Source: Ligilactobacillus araffinosus DSM 20653
GTDB lineage: Bacteria > Bacillota > Bacilli > Lactobacillales > Lactobacillaceae
DNA: 64,000 nucleotides
Reading direction: 5' to 3'
NCBI RefSeq assembly: GCF_001435375.1
Contig: NZ_AYYZ01000030.1
Coordinates: 1 to 64,000, forward strand
In this document: in pieces, positions 1 to 8,924 of the stretch
Position numbering within the stretch: the stretch's first letter is position 1
Layout: each line of letters opens with the position of its first letter
Made by a program: the position numbers and the translations under genes
Notes under the pieces: model-generated
Told to the model about the DNA's origin: nothing
Database searches by the model: none
What the model saw: only the letters and a program-made list of their open reading frames with translations

Positions 1-1
1 G

Positions 2-79
2 CCAGCACAACAACCAGCTGCAAGTACAACAGCTAACAAGCCAGCACAACAACCAGTTGCAAGTACAACAGCTAACAAG
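2..79 (+). repeat. 39-bp tandem repeat in surface-protein stalk
   Basis: Two adjacent 39-bp units (2-40 and 41-79) differ by one base, which changes Ala to Val. A shorter degenerate third unit follows. The array probably continues to the left of the window. Confidence 0.9.
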
Positions 80-436
80 CCAGCACAAACAACAGTAAGC
101 AAACCAGTTGTAGATACAACAATGGTAAGCAAGCCGATTGAAAATAGGGCGGTAACAAGCAAGCTAGTTGTGGATACAAGAACAGTAAGCAAGCCAACAA
201 CAAAACAAACGTTGAAAAAAGCTGAATCGTCAGCTGTTAAGACAGTTGATGTAACTGGTGTAAATCAAGCTAAGAAGACAACAAACAATAGTATGCGTTC
301 TGTTGCAAGTAAGAAGGCAAGCTTACCAGTTACAGGTGAGAGTTCAAATTCTCTGAAAGAAATTGGATTAGTAATGAGCAGTGCTGTCTTAGGACTGTTA
401 GGTTTATTCGGCTTTGCTGATAAAAAGAAACACTAG
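2..436 (+). CDS. C-terminal end of an LPxTG cell-wall-anchored repeat protein (5' end outside window)
   Basis: The frame is open from base 2 and the start lies to the left of the window; 144 residues are visible. It begins with two 13-codon Pro/Ala/Gln/Thr-rich units and a third degenerate one, followed by a Thr/Val/Lys-rich linker. The C-terminus is a standard sortase signal: LPVTGESS, about 20 hydrophobic residues, then a KKKH tail. The protein is therefore expected to be linked to peptidoglycan by sortase; a sortase A gene lies at 43426-44121. The repeat part looks like a stalk that carries an N-terminal domain away from the wall. Any adhesive or enzymatic domain is outside the window, so the function is unknown. 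Confidence 0.85.
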   Translation, partial: PAQQPAASTTANKPAQQPVASTTANKPAQTTVSKPVVDTTMVSKPIENRAVTSKLVVDTRTVSKPTTKQTLKKAESSAVKTVDVTGVNQAKKTTNNSMRSVASKKASLPVTGESSNSLKEIGLVMSSAVLGLLGLFGFADKKKH

Positions 437-455
437 TAAAGTTTTTGGCTAATTA

Positions 456-483
456 AATGCTCCCTTTTAGGGAGCATTTTTTA
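456..483 (+). terminator. Rho-independent terminator after the LPxTG gene
   Basis: A 9-bp stem AATGCTCCC/GGGAGCATT with a 5-nt loop is followed by a T run, 20 bp after the stop codon. Confidence 0.9.
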
Positions 484-568
484 TTATAAATTTAATATGA
501 AAGTTGTCATGGATTATATTTATGTGTAAAATTAAACTTTAGTATATTTAAGGTAATGAGGTATTTAT

Positions 569-1585
569 ATGAATAAAAATAATAAAGTAGATATAGTTAT
601 TCCTTGGGTTGATGGATATGATAAAAAATGGGAAAAAAAAGCTGCGCCATATATTAAAAAGGGATTAGAAAATGAAGCTTCCGAAAATAAAAATGTTGAT
701 GATCGTAGGTATCGAGACTGGGATATTTTAAAATATTCTTTTAGAAGCATTGAAAAATATTTTGGATGGGCACATAAGGTTTATTTAGTTACTGATGAAC
801 AGCAGCCTAAATGGCTAAATACGACATATTCTAAGGTAGAGATTATAGATCATAAGCAGATTATTGATCAAAAATATTTACCACTTTTTAATTCAAGTGC
901 CATATTACTAAATCTGTATAAGATTCCCAACTTAGCTGAAAATTTTGTTTTGATGAATGATGACATGCTTTTTACAAGTCCAATCAAAAAAGATACATAT
1001 TTTAAAAATGGCTTGCCAAAAGATTTTATGGTTGAAAATGCATTGACCGCATCGATTGACTTTTTTAAAAATTTATTTAATTCAATGCAATTAATTAATA
1101 GTACTTTTAATAAGAGAGAATTTATAAAGAAGAATTTTAGTAAGTATTTTTCATATCACTACGGTATTGATAATTTTAGAACCTTATTATCATTTCCATA
1201 TCAATATTATACTGGCTTTCAGTCAATTCATTGCGTACAACCATATTTAAAAAGTGCGTTTGAAAAAGTTTGGGAGCTGTATCCAGAACGTCTACAACAA
1301 ACGTGTACTCATAAAACTCGTGATGAGCGAGATGTAACAGAATGGCTGGTTCGTTATTACCAGCTAGCTTCAGGAGAATTTATACCAGATAAGGTTCATA
1401 AAGGGAAATACTTTAATTTAGGTGATAAGGGTGCCTTAGACGAAATTGAAGATATTTTAAAGAAAAGAAAATATTATTCAATTTGTTTAAATGACGATAA
1501 TGTAACAGATTTTGAAAGTACTTTGAATAGAATCACTAAGATTTTACAAAGTGTATTTCCTCGAAAATCAAGATATGAACTTTAA
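569..1585 (+). CDS. Stealth-family sugar-phosphate transferase
   Basis: Stealth proteins transfer sugar-1-phosphates and build phosphodiester-linked glycans (capsule polymerases of Neisseria; the GNPTAB family in animals). The conserved blocks are visible: CR1 near residues 8-25 (DIVIPWVDGYDKKW), CR2 near 46-140 (RYRDWDILKYSFRSIEKY, VYLVTDEQQPKWL, ending NDDMLF), and CR3/CR4-like regions with HCVQPYLKS and RDERDVTEWLVRYY. Length is 338 aa and no membrane segment is seen. The start is ATG with a weak upstream AAGGTAATGAGG. It is followed by a Gtf3-like gene on the same strand. Base composition is clearly more AT-rich than the genes after 4 kb, which suggests recent acquisition. A second Stealth gene is at 15038-16018. 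Substrate and acceptor are unknown. Confidence 0.85.
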   Translation: MNKNNKVDIVIPWVDGYDKKWEKKAAPYIKKGLENEASENKNVDDRRYRDWDILKYSFRSIEKYFGWAHKVYLVTDEQQPKWLNTTYSKVEIIDHKQIIDQKYLPLFNSSAILLNLYKIPNLAENFVLMNDDMLFTSPIKKDTYFKNGLPKDFMVENALTASIDFFKNLFNSMQLINSTFNKREFIKKNFSKYFSYHYGIDNFRTLLSFPYQYYTGFQSIHCVQPYLKSAFEKVWELYPERLQQTCTHKTRDERDVTEWLVRYYQLASGEFIPDKVHKGKYFNLGDKGALDEIEDILKKRKYYSICLNDDNVTDFESTLNRITKILQSVFPRKSRYEL

Positions 1586-1742
1586 TATTTTTAGACTACA
1601 TATGTAAACTTGTAAATTTTATCGAACTGTAGCAAAAGTCGGATAATTATATTTTATAGTTGCTATTGCTACACATAAATCATATCAACATTGCTTTATG
1701 GTAAAGTTACTATCTTGTTTATAATTACTTAAGGAGAACGTT

Positions 1743-2729
1743 ATGGGAAAGTATTTATTAGAAGTGCATGGATGGACTAAAAATGACGGTGGATCGAAAG
1801 CAATTAATGATGTCAATTATTTTTTAAAAAAGTTAGGATTTATAAATATTCAATCTCCAAATTCGAAGGGAAAAAAAGCGCTATATTTACTGACTAAATT
1901 TCCATATGAAATAAAAAAGTTATCGGGAATTATTGTTGTTCAATTTACAGGGGGAAAATTGCAAAAAAGAATTGCAAAAGTAATAAAGAAAAATAAAAGA
2001 TTAAAACTAATTTATATTATTCATGATTTGGAAGCGTTACGCTATAACTCAGATAATCATGATCCAAAATTGACGCAAGAAGAAATTGACTTAATGAAAG
2101 AGGCAGATGGGATTATTTCATTAAGTCAACCAATGACAGATTGGTTACGCAAACAAGGGGTACAGTGTAAAATTGGTAATCTTGGTATGTGGGATTATTT
2201 TACTACCAAACCTTTTGTGGACGAGAATAACTATGATTATTCAGTATGCTTTGCTGGAAATTTAAATAAGTCAGAATTTTTGAGAACATATACAGGAAAT
2301 CAAAAAATAAGTTGTTATGGCACATTAAATAACGTTGAGTTGCCTCCTAATCTTATTTATAAAGGTGTATTTTCTCCAGATGACGTCTCTCAAAAAATTA
2401 AAGAAAATTTTGGTTTGATATGGGATGGAGGTAGTAGTGAAACTTGTTCTGGAAAAGCTGGTGAATATTTGAAATATAATAGTCCACATAAGACAGCGTT
2501 ATATTTAAGCTCAGGCATACCCGTAATTGTATGGGAGAATGCCGCGGTAGCTGAATATGTGAAGAAATACGATTGCGGTATTTTGATAAAGAGTCTAGGT
2601 GAAATAGATATAAGGTTGAAAAGTATTGCTCAAGATCAATATTCAGAGTTAGTACATAATGCGCAACTTGTAGGAGAACAAATGCGGAGTGGTAAATTTT
2701 TAAAAGATGCTTTAGAAAATTTAATTTAA
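1743..2729 (+). CDS. Gtf3-like glycosyltransferase
   Basis: The protein resembles streptococcal Gtf3 (Nss), the enzyme that adds the second sugar to GlcNAc-modified serine-rich adhesins; related proteins are often annotated as galactofuranosyltransferases. Family features seen: N-terminal GGSKAIND, central YIIHDLEALRY, SLSQPMTDWL, FAGNLNKSEFL, FGLIWDG and C-terminal HKTALYLSSGIPVIVW, a likely nucleotide-sugar pocket. Length 328 aa, soluble, with an AAGGAG site before the ATG. Two paralogues are at 5173-6210 and 6216-7250, but this copy is more divergent and AT-rich. It lies between a Stealth gene and a serine hydrolase gene on the same strand. Donor sugar and acceptor cannot be read from the sequence. 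Confidence 0.8.
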   Translation: MGKYLLEVHGWTKNDGGSKAINDVNYFLKKLGFINIQSPNSKGKKALYLLTKFPYEIKKLSGIIVVQFTGGKLQKRIAKVIKKNKRLKLIYIIHDLEALRYNSDNHDPKLTQEEIDLMKEADGIISLSQPMTDWLRKQGVQCKIGNLGMWDYFTTKPFVDENNYDYSVCFAGNLNKSEFLRTYTGNQKISCYGTLNNVELPPNLIYKGVFSPDDVSQKIKENFGLIWDGGSSETCSGKAGEYLKYNSPHKTALYLSSGIPVIVWENAAVAEYVKKYDCGILIKSLGEIDIRLKSIAQDQYSELVHNAQLVGEQMRSGKFLKDALENLI

Positions 2730-2828
2730 TTATTATAATCTAACCATAATCCTTTTTATATTGAAATTTAAAAAAAATTAAGTATAATTATATGGGTAGT
2801 TTTTATATTAAAAAATTGAGGCAAACAT

Positions 2829-3941
2829 GTGAAAAGTAAATTTAAGTATATTTTAATAAGTATTGTATCTATTGTGTTGATTACTGTAATGGTGGCTTTT
2901 TTAGATAAAAGCTGTATGGCCCATTATTATTTTGAAAGAATGATGGGTCATGAATATCCAAATATTAGTGGCTATCATAGAGTTACCGTTGATGAGATGA
3001 ACGGTACAACTGATCGAGATAAAGAACAAAAGATAAAAAAACTGATGATGGCAAACAAAATTAATGGAATTGTATTATTTGGTGACATAGCTCAAAAGCC
3101 TAATATCGTTGAAAGTAGTCAAAATGAAGACAGTAAGATTGGCCCGAATGTTTTATATCCAATTGCCTCATTGCAAAAAGTGTATACTGGAATTGCAATT
3201 CAAAAATTAATTAATGAACATAAAGTTTGTTTATCAACAACGCTTAATAAATTTTATCCCAATATTCCATATAGTAATAAAATTACAATTGGAGATTTGC
3301 TGTCTCATCTTTCTGGAATTGATGATGGAAATCAACAGACACTAACTGTATTGAAAAATGAAAATGATACATTATCATTTATTGAAAAAAATTTAAATTC
3401 CACAGGAAAAATTGGTAAATGGAATTATTCTGATAGTGACTATGCTTTACTTGCTGGAATAATATCAAAATTGTCAGGAATGAGCTATCAAAGTTATATA
3501 AGTAAAAATATTATTATTCCATATAAGCTAAAAAATACGAAATTTTATAATCAAGTTAATAATAAAACAGATGTAATTAGCGGAAACGTGCAGAGTATGG
3601 GAAATGGATTATGTTTTGAGAATTTAAAGAAAAAAATGTCAGTTGCATTAGGAGCTGGCGGAATGTTTAGTAGCGCAATTGATTATTGGAACTTTATTAA
3701 TTATTTAACAAGCAATAAAATTATTCCTTTAGGTACCATCACGTCAAGTTCGAATAAATATTATGATGGCGTTTATCTAGGAAAAGGAACTTTTCATGCG
3801 GATGGTTCGATGAATGGTTGCCAAAGTTGTTTCATTATGAGTTATGACAGCAACCAAACATTTATTTTATTTTCAAATAATATTTCGTTTAAACAGATGT
3901 TAAACATTAGAGGTAAATTAGCTGATATTTGTTTTGAATAA
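2829..3941 (+). CDS. Membrane-anchored beta-lactamase/DD-peptidase-fold serine hydrolase
   Basis: One N-terminal membrane segment (about residues 7-25) is followed by an extracellular serine beta-lactamase-like domain. SxxK is S114-L-Q-K117, in a typical context. The second motif is Y200-S-D202 where Y-x-N is usual. The third, near the C-terminus, is H-A-D-G in place of HxG. Proteins of this class act as DD-carboxypeptidases, D-amino-acid esterases or glycan-tailoring esterases. The gene starts with GTG after GAGG and sits in the same AT-rich block as the Stealth and Gtf3-like genes, so a role in editing the local glycan or peptidoglycan is an inference. Length 370 aa. Confidence 0.75.
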   Translation: MKSKFKYILISIVSIVLITVMVAFLDKSCMAHYYFERMMGHEYPNISGYHRVTVDEMNGTTDRDKEQKIKKLMMANKINGIVLFGDIAQKPNIVESSQNEDSKIGPNVLYPIASLQKVYTGIAIQKLINEHKVCLSTTLNKFYPNIPYSNKITIGDLLSHLSGIDDGNQQTLTVLKNENDTLSFIEKNLNSTGKIGKWNYSDSDYALLAGIISKLSGMSYQSYISKNIIIPYKLKNTKFYNQVNNKTDVISGNVQSMGNGLCFENLKKKMSVALGAGGMFSSAIDYWNFINYLTSNKIIPLGTITSSSNKYYDGVYLGKGTFHADGSMNGCQSCFIMSYDSNQTFILFSNNISFKQMLNIRGKLADICFE

Positions 3942-3949
3942 ATAAAAGT

Positions 3950-3998
3950 AAGCCCTAAATCTTAGATATTGATTTTCTAAGATTTGGGGCTTATATAT
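3950..3998. terminator. Bidirectional terminator between convergent genes
   Basis: A 17-bp stem (3950-3966 with 3976-3992, one G-U pair) lies between the stop of the serine hydrolase and the stop of the convergent Wzy-like gene. T-rich sequence is present on both sides. Confidence 0.8.
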
Positions 3999-4005
3999 TT
4001 TGAAA

Positions 4006-5172
4006 TTATTTTTTATTGAACATTCCTAGATCAGCAAATAACAACAGTGGAACGAAGTTAAACGATGCGTCTAGGTAGTGCTGATCGATTCCAGCGCTGA
4101 TAAAGATGATAACGAAGGCTAATTCGATCGGTAAGTAGTTTTGATTCTTCAAGAAACGGTTATTCAACATGAAGAACAGGACGATCGAAATCAGCAACAT
4201 TGGGATCCCATACATCCATAAAATTCGGAAGAACGATGCGTCAATGAAGAATCCGGCACCCCCACCAGGCTGATAGATGTATCGACCAGTGAAGCTGATT
4301 GGAAAGTGTTGGAAAAGCGTTTGTTCATGTGATAACCGGCCTGACAAAGCACTGTTGATCAGGCTCAGGATCTTATTGCTTGGGAAACAAGTAAATAAGA
4401 ATCCAATCAGGTAGATCAAAAACATGTAAACCAACATTGCAATATTGACCGCTTTAATACTGATTTTCTTGAACAGTTGCTTGATCTTTGGATAAGCAAC
4501 TAAGAGGATCATCAGTAACAGCGAAAGCAACAGATCGACCCGTGTTCCGGTAATCAAATAGAACCAGAAGATTACCATAATGAATGAAATATATTCTGGT
4601 AAACGCAGTTTAAACTTTTTCAAAACAGCATAGGCCAACAAGAGAGATAATCCGCGGGCAGCATAATCAGTTGGATAGGCCATTCCTAGAGCATATCGAT
4701 AAACCGGCGAATACAAACTCCGCGTGGTTGAATAGTTCCAAATAACGCCGGACAATGCTAAAATCGCAGCCACGATCATAAATGTAATGTTCGTTAGCAT
4801 AAAGACTTTTAAAATTTGTTCAGCTTTGACACCTTTAGCACCGATGATAAAGAAACTAAAGTAAAATACATCAACGCTCGCAGCAATGTATGACGACATA
4901 TACAGGTAAAATTCCATCAAAAAGAAGATTGTCAGTTCTTGCCAATTATGTTCATCAAGAAACAGAATTTTGATGGTAACCATTAATGCGGGAATTAATT
5001 CAAGAATAAAGATGAATTCTTGCGAGAAAAACATAAACATCTGACTGTTTTTGATCATGCTTGCAACGATAAAAATCGATAGTGCAGTCAGATATAAGGT
5101 AGAAGCAATATTTGGATGAGTTTCTTTAAATTTTCTTGCTTTTGTAGCCCAATTGGTTAAAATCGAATCCAT
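4006..5172 (-). CDS. Polytopic membrane protein, probable polysaccharide polymerase (Wzy-like)
   Basis: 388 aa with about ten hydrophobic segments, a long extracytoplasmic stretch (roughly residues 265-320) and arginines near membrane edges, the architecture of Wzy/O-antigen-ligase-type polymerases. Such proteins join lipid-linked oligosaccharide repeat units outside the membrane. It directly abuts the stop of the upstream Gtf3-like gene; its AGGTGATG site lies inside that gene, so the two are translationally coupled. The context (two glycosyltransferases upstream and a divergent priming-transferase operon) supports the call. There is no strict sequence motif for Wzy, so the function rests on topology and neighbours. 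Confidence 0.65.
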   Translation of the reverse strand: MDSILTNWATKARKFKETHPNIASTLYLTALSIFIVASMIKNSQMFMFFSQEFIFILELIPALMVTIKILFLDEHNWQELTIFFLMEFYLYMSSYIAASVDVFYFSFFIIGAKGVKAEQILKVFMLTNITFMIVAAILALSGVIWNYSTTRSLYSPVYRYALGMAYPTDYAARGLSLLLAYAVLKKFKLRLPEYISFIMVIFWFYLITGTRVDLLLSLLLMILLVAYPKIKQLFKKISIKAVNIAMLVYMFLIYLIGFLFTCFPSNKILSLINSALSGRLSHEQTLFQHFPISFTGRYIYQPGGGAGFFIDASFFRILWMYGIPMLLISIVLFFMLNNRFLKNQNYLPIELAFVIIFISAGIDQHYLDASFNFVPLLLFADLGMFNKK

Positions 5173-6210
5173 TTACATCACCTGCTTAACAATTTGATCT
5201 AATGCAGTCTTGGTGTAGAGACCTTCACGCAACCGCATTGCCATGTTGATGGCATTTTGCTTGATCGTCTTGTATTCGTCATCCGTGATTTGCGCAAGGA
5301 TGTCATCAAGATCATTTAAATTGTCGATGGCTAAGCCAACATGGTTTTCTTCGATGAATTTGGCCATGGCCGCTTTCTTCCAGATAATCACAGGGATACC
5401 GGAACTTAAGTACAATGATGTCTTGTGCGGAGCATTGAATTGCAAGTAATGGCCGTATGTTCCAGAACAGGTATCAAGTTCGTCGCCGTCCCATACAAGG
5501 CCAAAGTTTTGTGTCAACTTCTTTGGCAATTCTTCAGGTGAAAGTTTGCCTTCATATTGGATGCAGGCTGGGTATTGGTCTGCCGGATTTGGTCCGTACA
5601 GTGTTAACTTAGTGTCCTTTAAGTTCAACTTGGTCAAGAATGTTGATTTTTCTAAACTGCCAGCGAAGACAACGGATTTGTTGTAATCCATATCTTGATT
5701 GATCAATTGCGGATTTTGGTAATCAAAAATTCCAAGGTTAACGATTGGAACGGTGATTCCATGTTCTTTTAACCAGTCCGTCATTGGTTGGTTATGTGCA
5801 ATGATCCCGTCAGCTTGTTTCAAAAGCCGTAATTCATTGTCTGAGTAATTATCAGTATCATCGAACATCCGAATTCCCTCAATATCATGGATCACATAAA
5901 CCAATTTGGCATGGGTGTACTTTTTAATGTCTTCAATTAAGTGATTCATTAAAAAGGTTGAGTACATTGGGTATTGAAAGACGATTACATCCGCGTCGTT
6001 GGCGTGCTTAAGCAACTTAGGAATGGTGACTTTACTATATTTGAGTTTTTGTAGCTTAGCTTTAAAACTGCGATCTTGTGGATGAATGATAAATGGTAAA
6101 AGGATTTCCTTAAATCCATCCTGTTTCGCAAATGTAAAAACATCATTCCGGGCTTTGCGACCACCATTCATTGTGTTGTCATCGAGGTCATTAATAATGT
6201 AGTTTTTCAT
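5173..6210 (-). CDS. Gtf3-like glycosyltransferase, tandem copy 2
   Basis: 345 aa and full length for the family. It has GGRKARNDV near the N-terminus, VYVIHDIEGIRMF, HNQPMTDWL, VFAGSLEKSTFL, FGLVWDGDELDTCSGTYGHY and HKTSLYLSSGIPVIIW. It is strongly similar in layout to the preceding gene at 6216-7250, which ends only 5 bp upstream, so the pair arose by tandem duplication. The ATG follows a GGAGAA site in the intergenic gap. The likely role is cytoplasmic transfer of a sugar onto a glycoprotein or lipid-linked glycan; the exact donor is unknown. Confidence 0.8.
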   Translation of the reverse strand: MKNYIINDLDDNTMNGGRKARNDVFTFAKQDGFKEILLPFIIHPQDRSFKAKLQKLKYSKVTIPKLLKHANDADVIVFQYPMYSTFLMNHLIEDIKKYTHAKLVYVIHDIEGIRMFDDTDNYSDNELRLLKQADGIIAHNQPMTDWLKEHGITVPIVNLGIFDYQNPQLINQDMDYNKSVVFAGSLEKSTFLTKLNLKDTKLTLYGPNPADQYPACIQYEGKLSPEELPKKLTQNFGLVWDGDELDTCSGTYGHYLQFNAPHKTSLYLSSGIPVIIWKKAAMAKFIEENHVGLAIDNLNDLDDILAQITDDEYKTIKQNAINMAMRLREGLYTKTALDQIVKQVM

Positions 6211-6215
6211 TTTGA

Positions 6216-7250
6216 TTAATTCTCCTTCAGTTCTTTAAGCGCTGTATGCATTGCCGTTTTAATGAAGTATCCTGAACGTAATTTTTCAGCAACGGCAAGG
6301 GTATTTTGTTTCATTGTCTGATAATCTTCAGCGGTCATTTGATCCAGCCGGTCATTGATTTCATTAAGACTTGCGACGGCGAATCCAACATTATTTTCAG
6401 TAATAAACTGTGCCAGTGCGGCTTCCTTCCAAATAATTACTGGAAGACCAGAGCTTAAATACAATGATGTTTTGTGCGGATTATTGTACTTAAGATAGTG
6501 ACCGTAAGTTCCGTCACACGTTGTCGTGCTTGTACCATCCCAAACTAACCCGAAGTTTTGGGTTAAATAAGCCGGTAATTCGTCAGGATCAAGGCTTCCT
6601 TGATAGTTGACGTTTGGTTGGTATTGTTCAGCTGGATTTGGTCCAAAAAGAGTTAATGGGAAATCTGGATTAAATTTTGATAAAAATTCAGATTTAGCCA
6701 AATTACCTGCGAAAACAACGCTCTTGTCAAATGAATTATTCATACTCAATTGTTGCGGGTTATAGTAATCAAACAGGTTTAAGTTCACGATTTTAGCATT
6801 AACGTGCTGCTGATTTAACCAGTCAGTCATAAATTGATTATGCGAAATGATCAGGTCAGCGGCGTTTAAAATGTTCATTTCATCCCGTTGGTAACCACCA
6901 TCTTGGAACATCCGGATGCTTTCAACATCGTGAATCACAATGATCAAATTAGCATGAGTATTTTTTTTAATTGCCGGAATTAACTTATTCATAATAAACG
7001 TTGAATAAATTGGATATTGAAAGACAATGTTATTAGCATCTTGAATTTTTTTAATTGCTTTTGGAATGGTAATAAAGCCATCCTTAAATTTCCGAATTTG
7101 GGCTCCAAGACTTTTATCTTCTGGATGGATCGTGATCGGAATATTAAGTTCCTTGAACCCATCTTCGGTTAAGAAACGTGTAATGTCGTTCTTAGCCTTT
7201 TGGCCCCCGTTAAGAACTGGGTCATCAATATTTACAAGATAATTATTCAT
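6216..7250 (-). CDS. Gtf3-like glycosyltransferase, tandem copy 1
   Basis: First gene of the minus-strand Gtf3-Gtf3-Wzy operon. The start was set at the ATG at 7250 because AAGGAGC lies 5 bp upstream and because the product then aligns with its paralogue from the first residues (MNNYLVNIDD against MKNYIINDLD). An upstream in-frame ATG at 7322 lacks a site and would add 24 unrelated residues. Family motifs: GGQKAKNDI, IIVIHDVESIRMF, FAGNLAKSEFL, FGLVWDGTSTTTCDGTYGHY, HKTSLYLSSGLPVIIW. 344 aa, soluble. The role is as for copy 2; divergence between the copies suggests different sugars or acceptors. Confidence 0.8.
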   Translation of the reverse strand: MNNYLVNIDDPVLNGGQKAKNDITRFLTEDGFKELNIPITIHPEDKSLGAQIRKFKDGFITIPKAIKKIQDANNIVFQYPIYSTFIMNKLIPAIKKNTHANLIIVIHDVESIRMFQDGGYQRDEMNILNAADLIISHNQFMTDWLNQQHVNAKIVNLNLFDYYNPQQLSMNNSFDKSVVFAGNLAKSEFLSKFNPDFPLTLFGPNPAEQYQPNVNYQGSLDPDELPAYLTQNFGLVWDGTSTTTCDGTYGHYLKYNNPHKTSLYLSSGLPVIIWKEAALAQFITENNVGFAVASLNEINDRLDQMTAEDYQTMKQNTLAVAEKLRSGYFIKTAMHTALKELKEN

Positions 7251-7457
7251 TATTTGCTCCTTGATTCGAAAAAATTTTATATAGATAAGGTAATTATACG
7301 TCACAACAATGTAATGGAGCAACGCAAAATGTATTGTTATTTAAGTACATTTTAATGACAATTAATGATTAATTAATCTAAGATTAACTTTATTTTACCG
7401 GAAAAATATAATATAATACTCGGATAGTGGCTATTCTATAAGAAAGTAGGACCTTTA

Positions 7458-8246
7458 ATGAAATCTGAAATTTATGTCGTTAGTCATAAACAGACCCGGA
7501 TGCCTGAAGGAAAGATTTATTATCCGCTTCAAGTTGGAACGGCAAAGGAAACCTTTAAAGGGTATTTACGGGACAATACGGGGGATAACATTGCTGATCG
7601 TAATCAGAATTACTCAGAATTAACGGCGCAATACTGGGCTGCTCATAACCGTCAAGCAGACGTTAAAGGACTTGTTCATTACCGCCGGCTTTTCTCTGAC
7701 GGTGGAAGTCACTTTTTTGCAACTGTTAATCAAAAATATAGACATGTAATGAATGAAAAACAGTTAACCAAATTGATGGACAAATATGATATGATTTTGC
7801 CAAGAAAGCGAAATTACTACATTGAAACTTCGTGGTCGCACTATGAACATATTCACCACATCAAGGATATGGAGACGACCCGGGAAGTATTGGAAGAAAA
7901 GTATCCGGATTATGTTCCGTATTTTGACAAGTGTGTTCAACGGACGTCAGCTCATATGTTTAACATGTTTATTGCTAAGTCAGCGATTTTTAATGAATAC
8001 ACTGATTGGTTAATGGATGTGCTTTTTGAAGTTGAAAAACGAACAGATATTACCGGATATACTTCATATGAACAGCGAATTTACGGCTTTATCAGTGAAT
8101 TGCTGATGGATGTTTGGGTTGAAAAGAATGAAATTAACTATACGGAAGTTCCAGTGATGTTTATGGGTAAGCAACATTGGGTTAAGAAGATCATGTCATT
8201 TTTAATGCGGAAGATCAAAGGAAACCCTAATAAAGACGAAAAGTAG
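7458..8246 (+). CDS. DUF4422 capsular/exopolysaccharide glycosyltransferase
   Basis: 262 aa. The N-terminal part has the DUF4422 pattern: YVVSHKQTRMP, LQVGTAKET, GDNIADRNQNYSELTAQYWA, and KGLVHYRRLF. Members are cytoplasmic glycosyltransferases of capsule and EPS clusters. It is the first gene of a three-gene plus-strand operon with a priming transferase and a GT2 enzyme, transcribed divergently from the Gtf3-like genes. The 207-bp divergent gap has a TATAAT box at 7412-7417 and a dyad GGATAG-TGG-CTATTC at 7422-7436 between it and the start. Start ATG after AGAAAGTAGGA. Confidence 0.8.
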   Translation: MKSEIYVVSHKQTRMPEGKIYYPLQVGTAKETFKGYLRDNTGDNIADRNQNYSELTAQYWAAHNRQADVKGLVHYRRLFSDGGSHFFATVNQKYRHVMNEKQLTKLMDKYDMILPRKRNYYIETSWSHYEHIHHIKDMETTREVLEEKYPDYVPYFDKCVQRTSAHMFNMFIAKSAIFNEYTDWLMDVLFEVEKRTDITGYTSYEQRIYGFISELLMDVWVEKNEINYTEVPVMFMGKQHWVKKIMSFLMRKIKGNPNKDEK

Positions 8247-8270
8247 TTTTTAGTTTGTGAGGTGGCTTTT

Positions 8271-8906
8271 TTGTCAGTCAAAAAACAAAATAAGGCCTAT
8301 TTGTTTGTAAAGAGATTACTGGATATCGTGATTTCGGTAACTGCTTTAATTTTTTTAATACCAGTGACCTTAGTAATTTTCATTATTGATCGTTTTGGCG
8401 ACAATAAGGGCCCGGTATTTTACAAACAAAAACGTATTGGAAAAGACCATAAGATATTTTACATGTATAAATACCGGTCGATGATCGTTGGCGCGGAAAA
8501 GCGCCTGGAAGAAGACCCGCAACTTTATCAAAAGTACATTGAAAACGGGTATAAGCTTCCACCGGATGAAGATCCGCGAATTACTAAGTTTGGTAGCTTC
8601 TTACGAAAATCATCAATTGACGAGTTACCGCAATTCTTTAATATTTTAAAAGGCGACATGTCATTGATCGGACCCCGGCCGATTGTTGAAGCTGAGTTAA
8701 AAGAATACGGCGATCGGGTAGATAAGTTTCTTTCAGTTAAGCCTGGAGCAATGGGATACTGGCAAGCTTCCGGCAGAAGTAATATTATGTATCCGGAACG
8801 GTGTGACCTTGAGTTATACTATGTCGATCATGCATCATTATGGTTTGACATTAAGGTCTTTTTTAAGAATATTGTTGCAATTTTTAAGGCCGATGGCGCT
8901 TTTTAA
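8271..8906 (+). CDS. Priming undecaprenyl-phosphate sugar phosphotransferase
   Basis: A bacterial sugar transferase (WcaJ/EpsE/CpsE C-terminal domain type) that loads the first sugar-phosphate onto undecaprenyl phosphate and so begins repeat-unit synthesis. Seen: one N-terminal membrane helix (LLDIVISVTALIFLIPVTLV), then the catalytic core with KQKRIGKDHKIFYMYKYRSM, KFGSFLRKSSIDELPQFFN, LKGDMSLIGPRP and KPGAMGYWQASGRS. The start is taken as TTG 8271 because AGGTGG ends 6 bp upstream; an in-frame GTG at 8262 overlaps that site. About 211 aa, a minimal (monotopic) form without the four-helix N-terminal region. Confidence 0.9.
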   Translation: MSVKKQNKAYLFVKRLLDIVISVTALIFLIPVTLVIFIIDRFGDNKGPVFYKQKRIGKDHKIFYMYKYRSMIVGAEKRLEEDPQLYQKYIENGYKLPPDEDPRITKFGSFLRKSSIDELPQFFNILKGDMSLIGPRPIVEAELKEYGDRVDKFLSVKPGAMGYWQASGRSNIMYPERCDLELYYVDHASLWFDIKVFFKNIVAIFKADGAF

Positions 8907-8924
8907 AGAACATTGAGGATTAAT

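Noticed and set aside
2-79. Tandem 39-bp units as a CRISPR array
   Set aside because: There are no spacers; units are contiguous and code in frame for a protein stalk.
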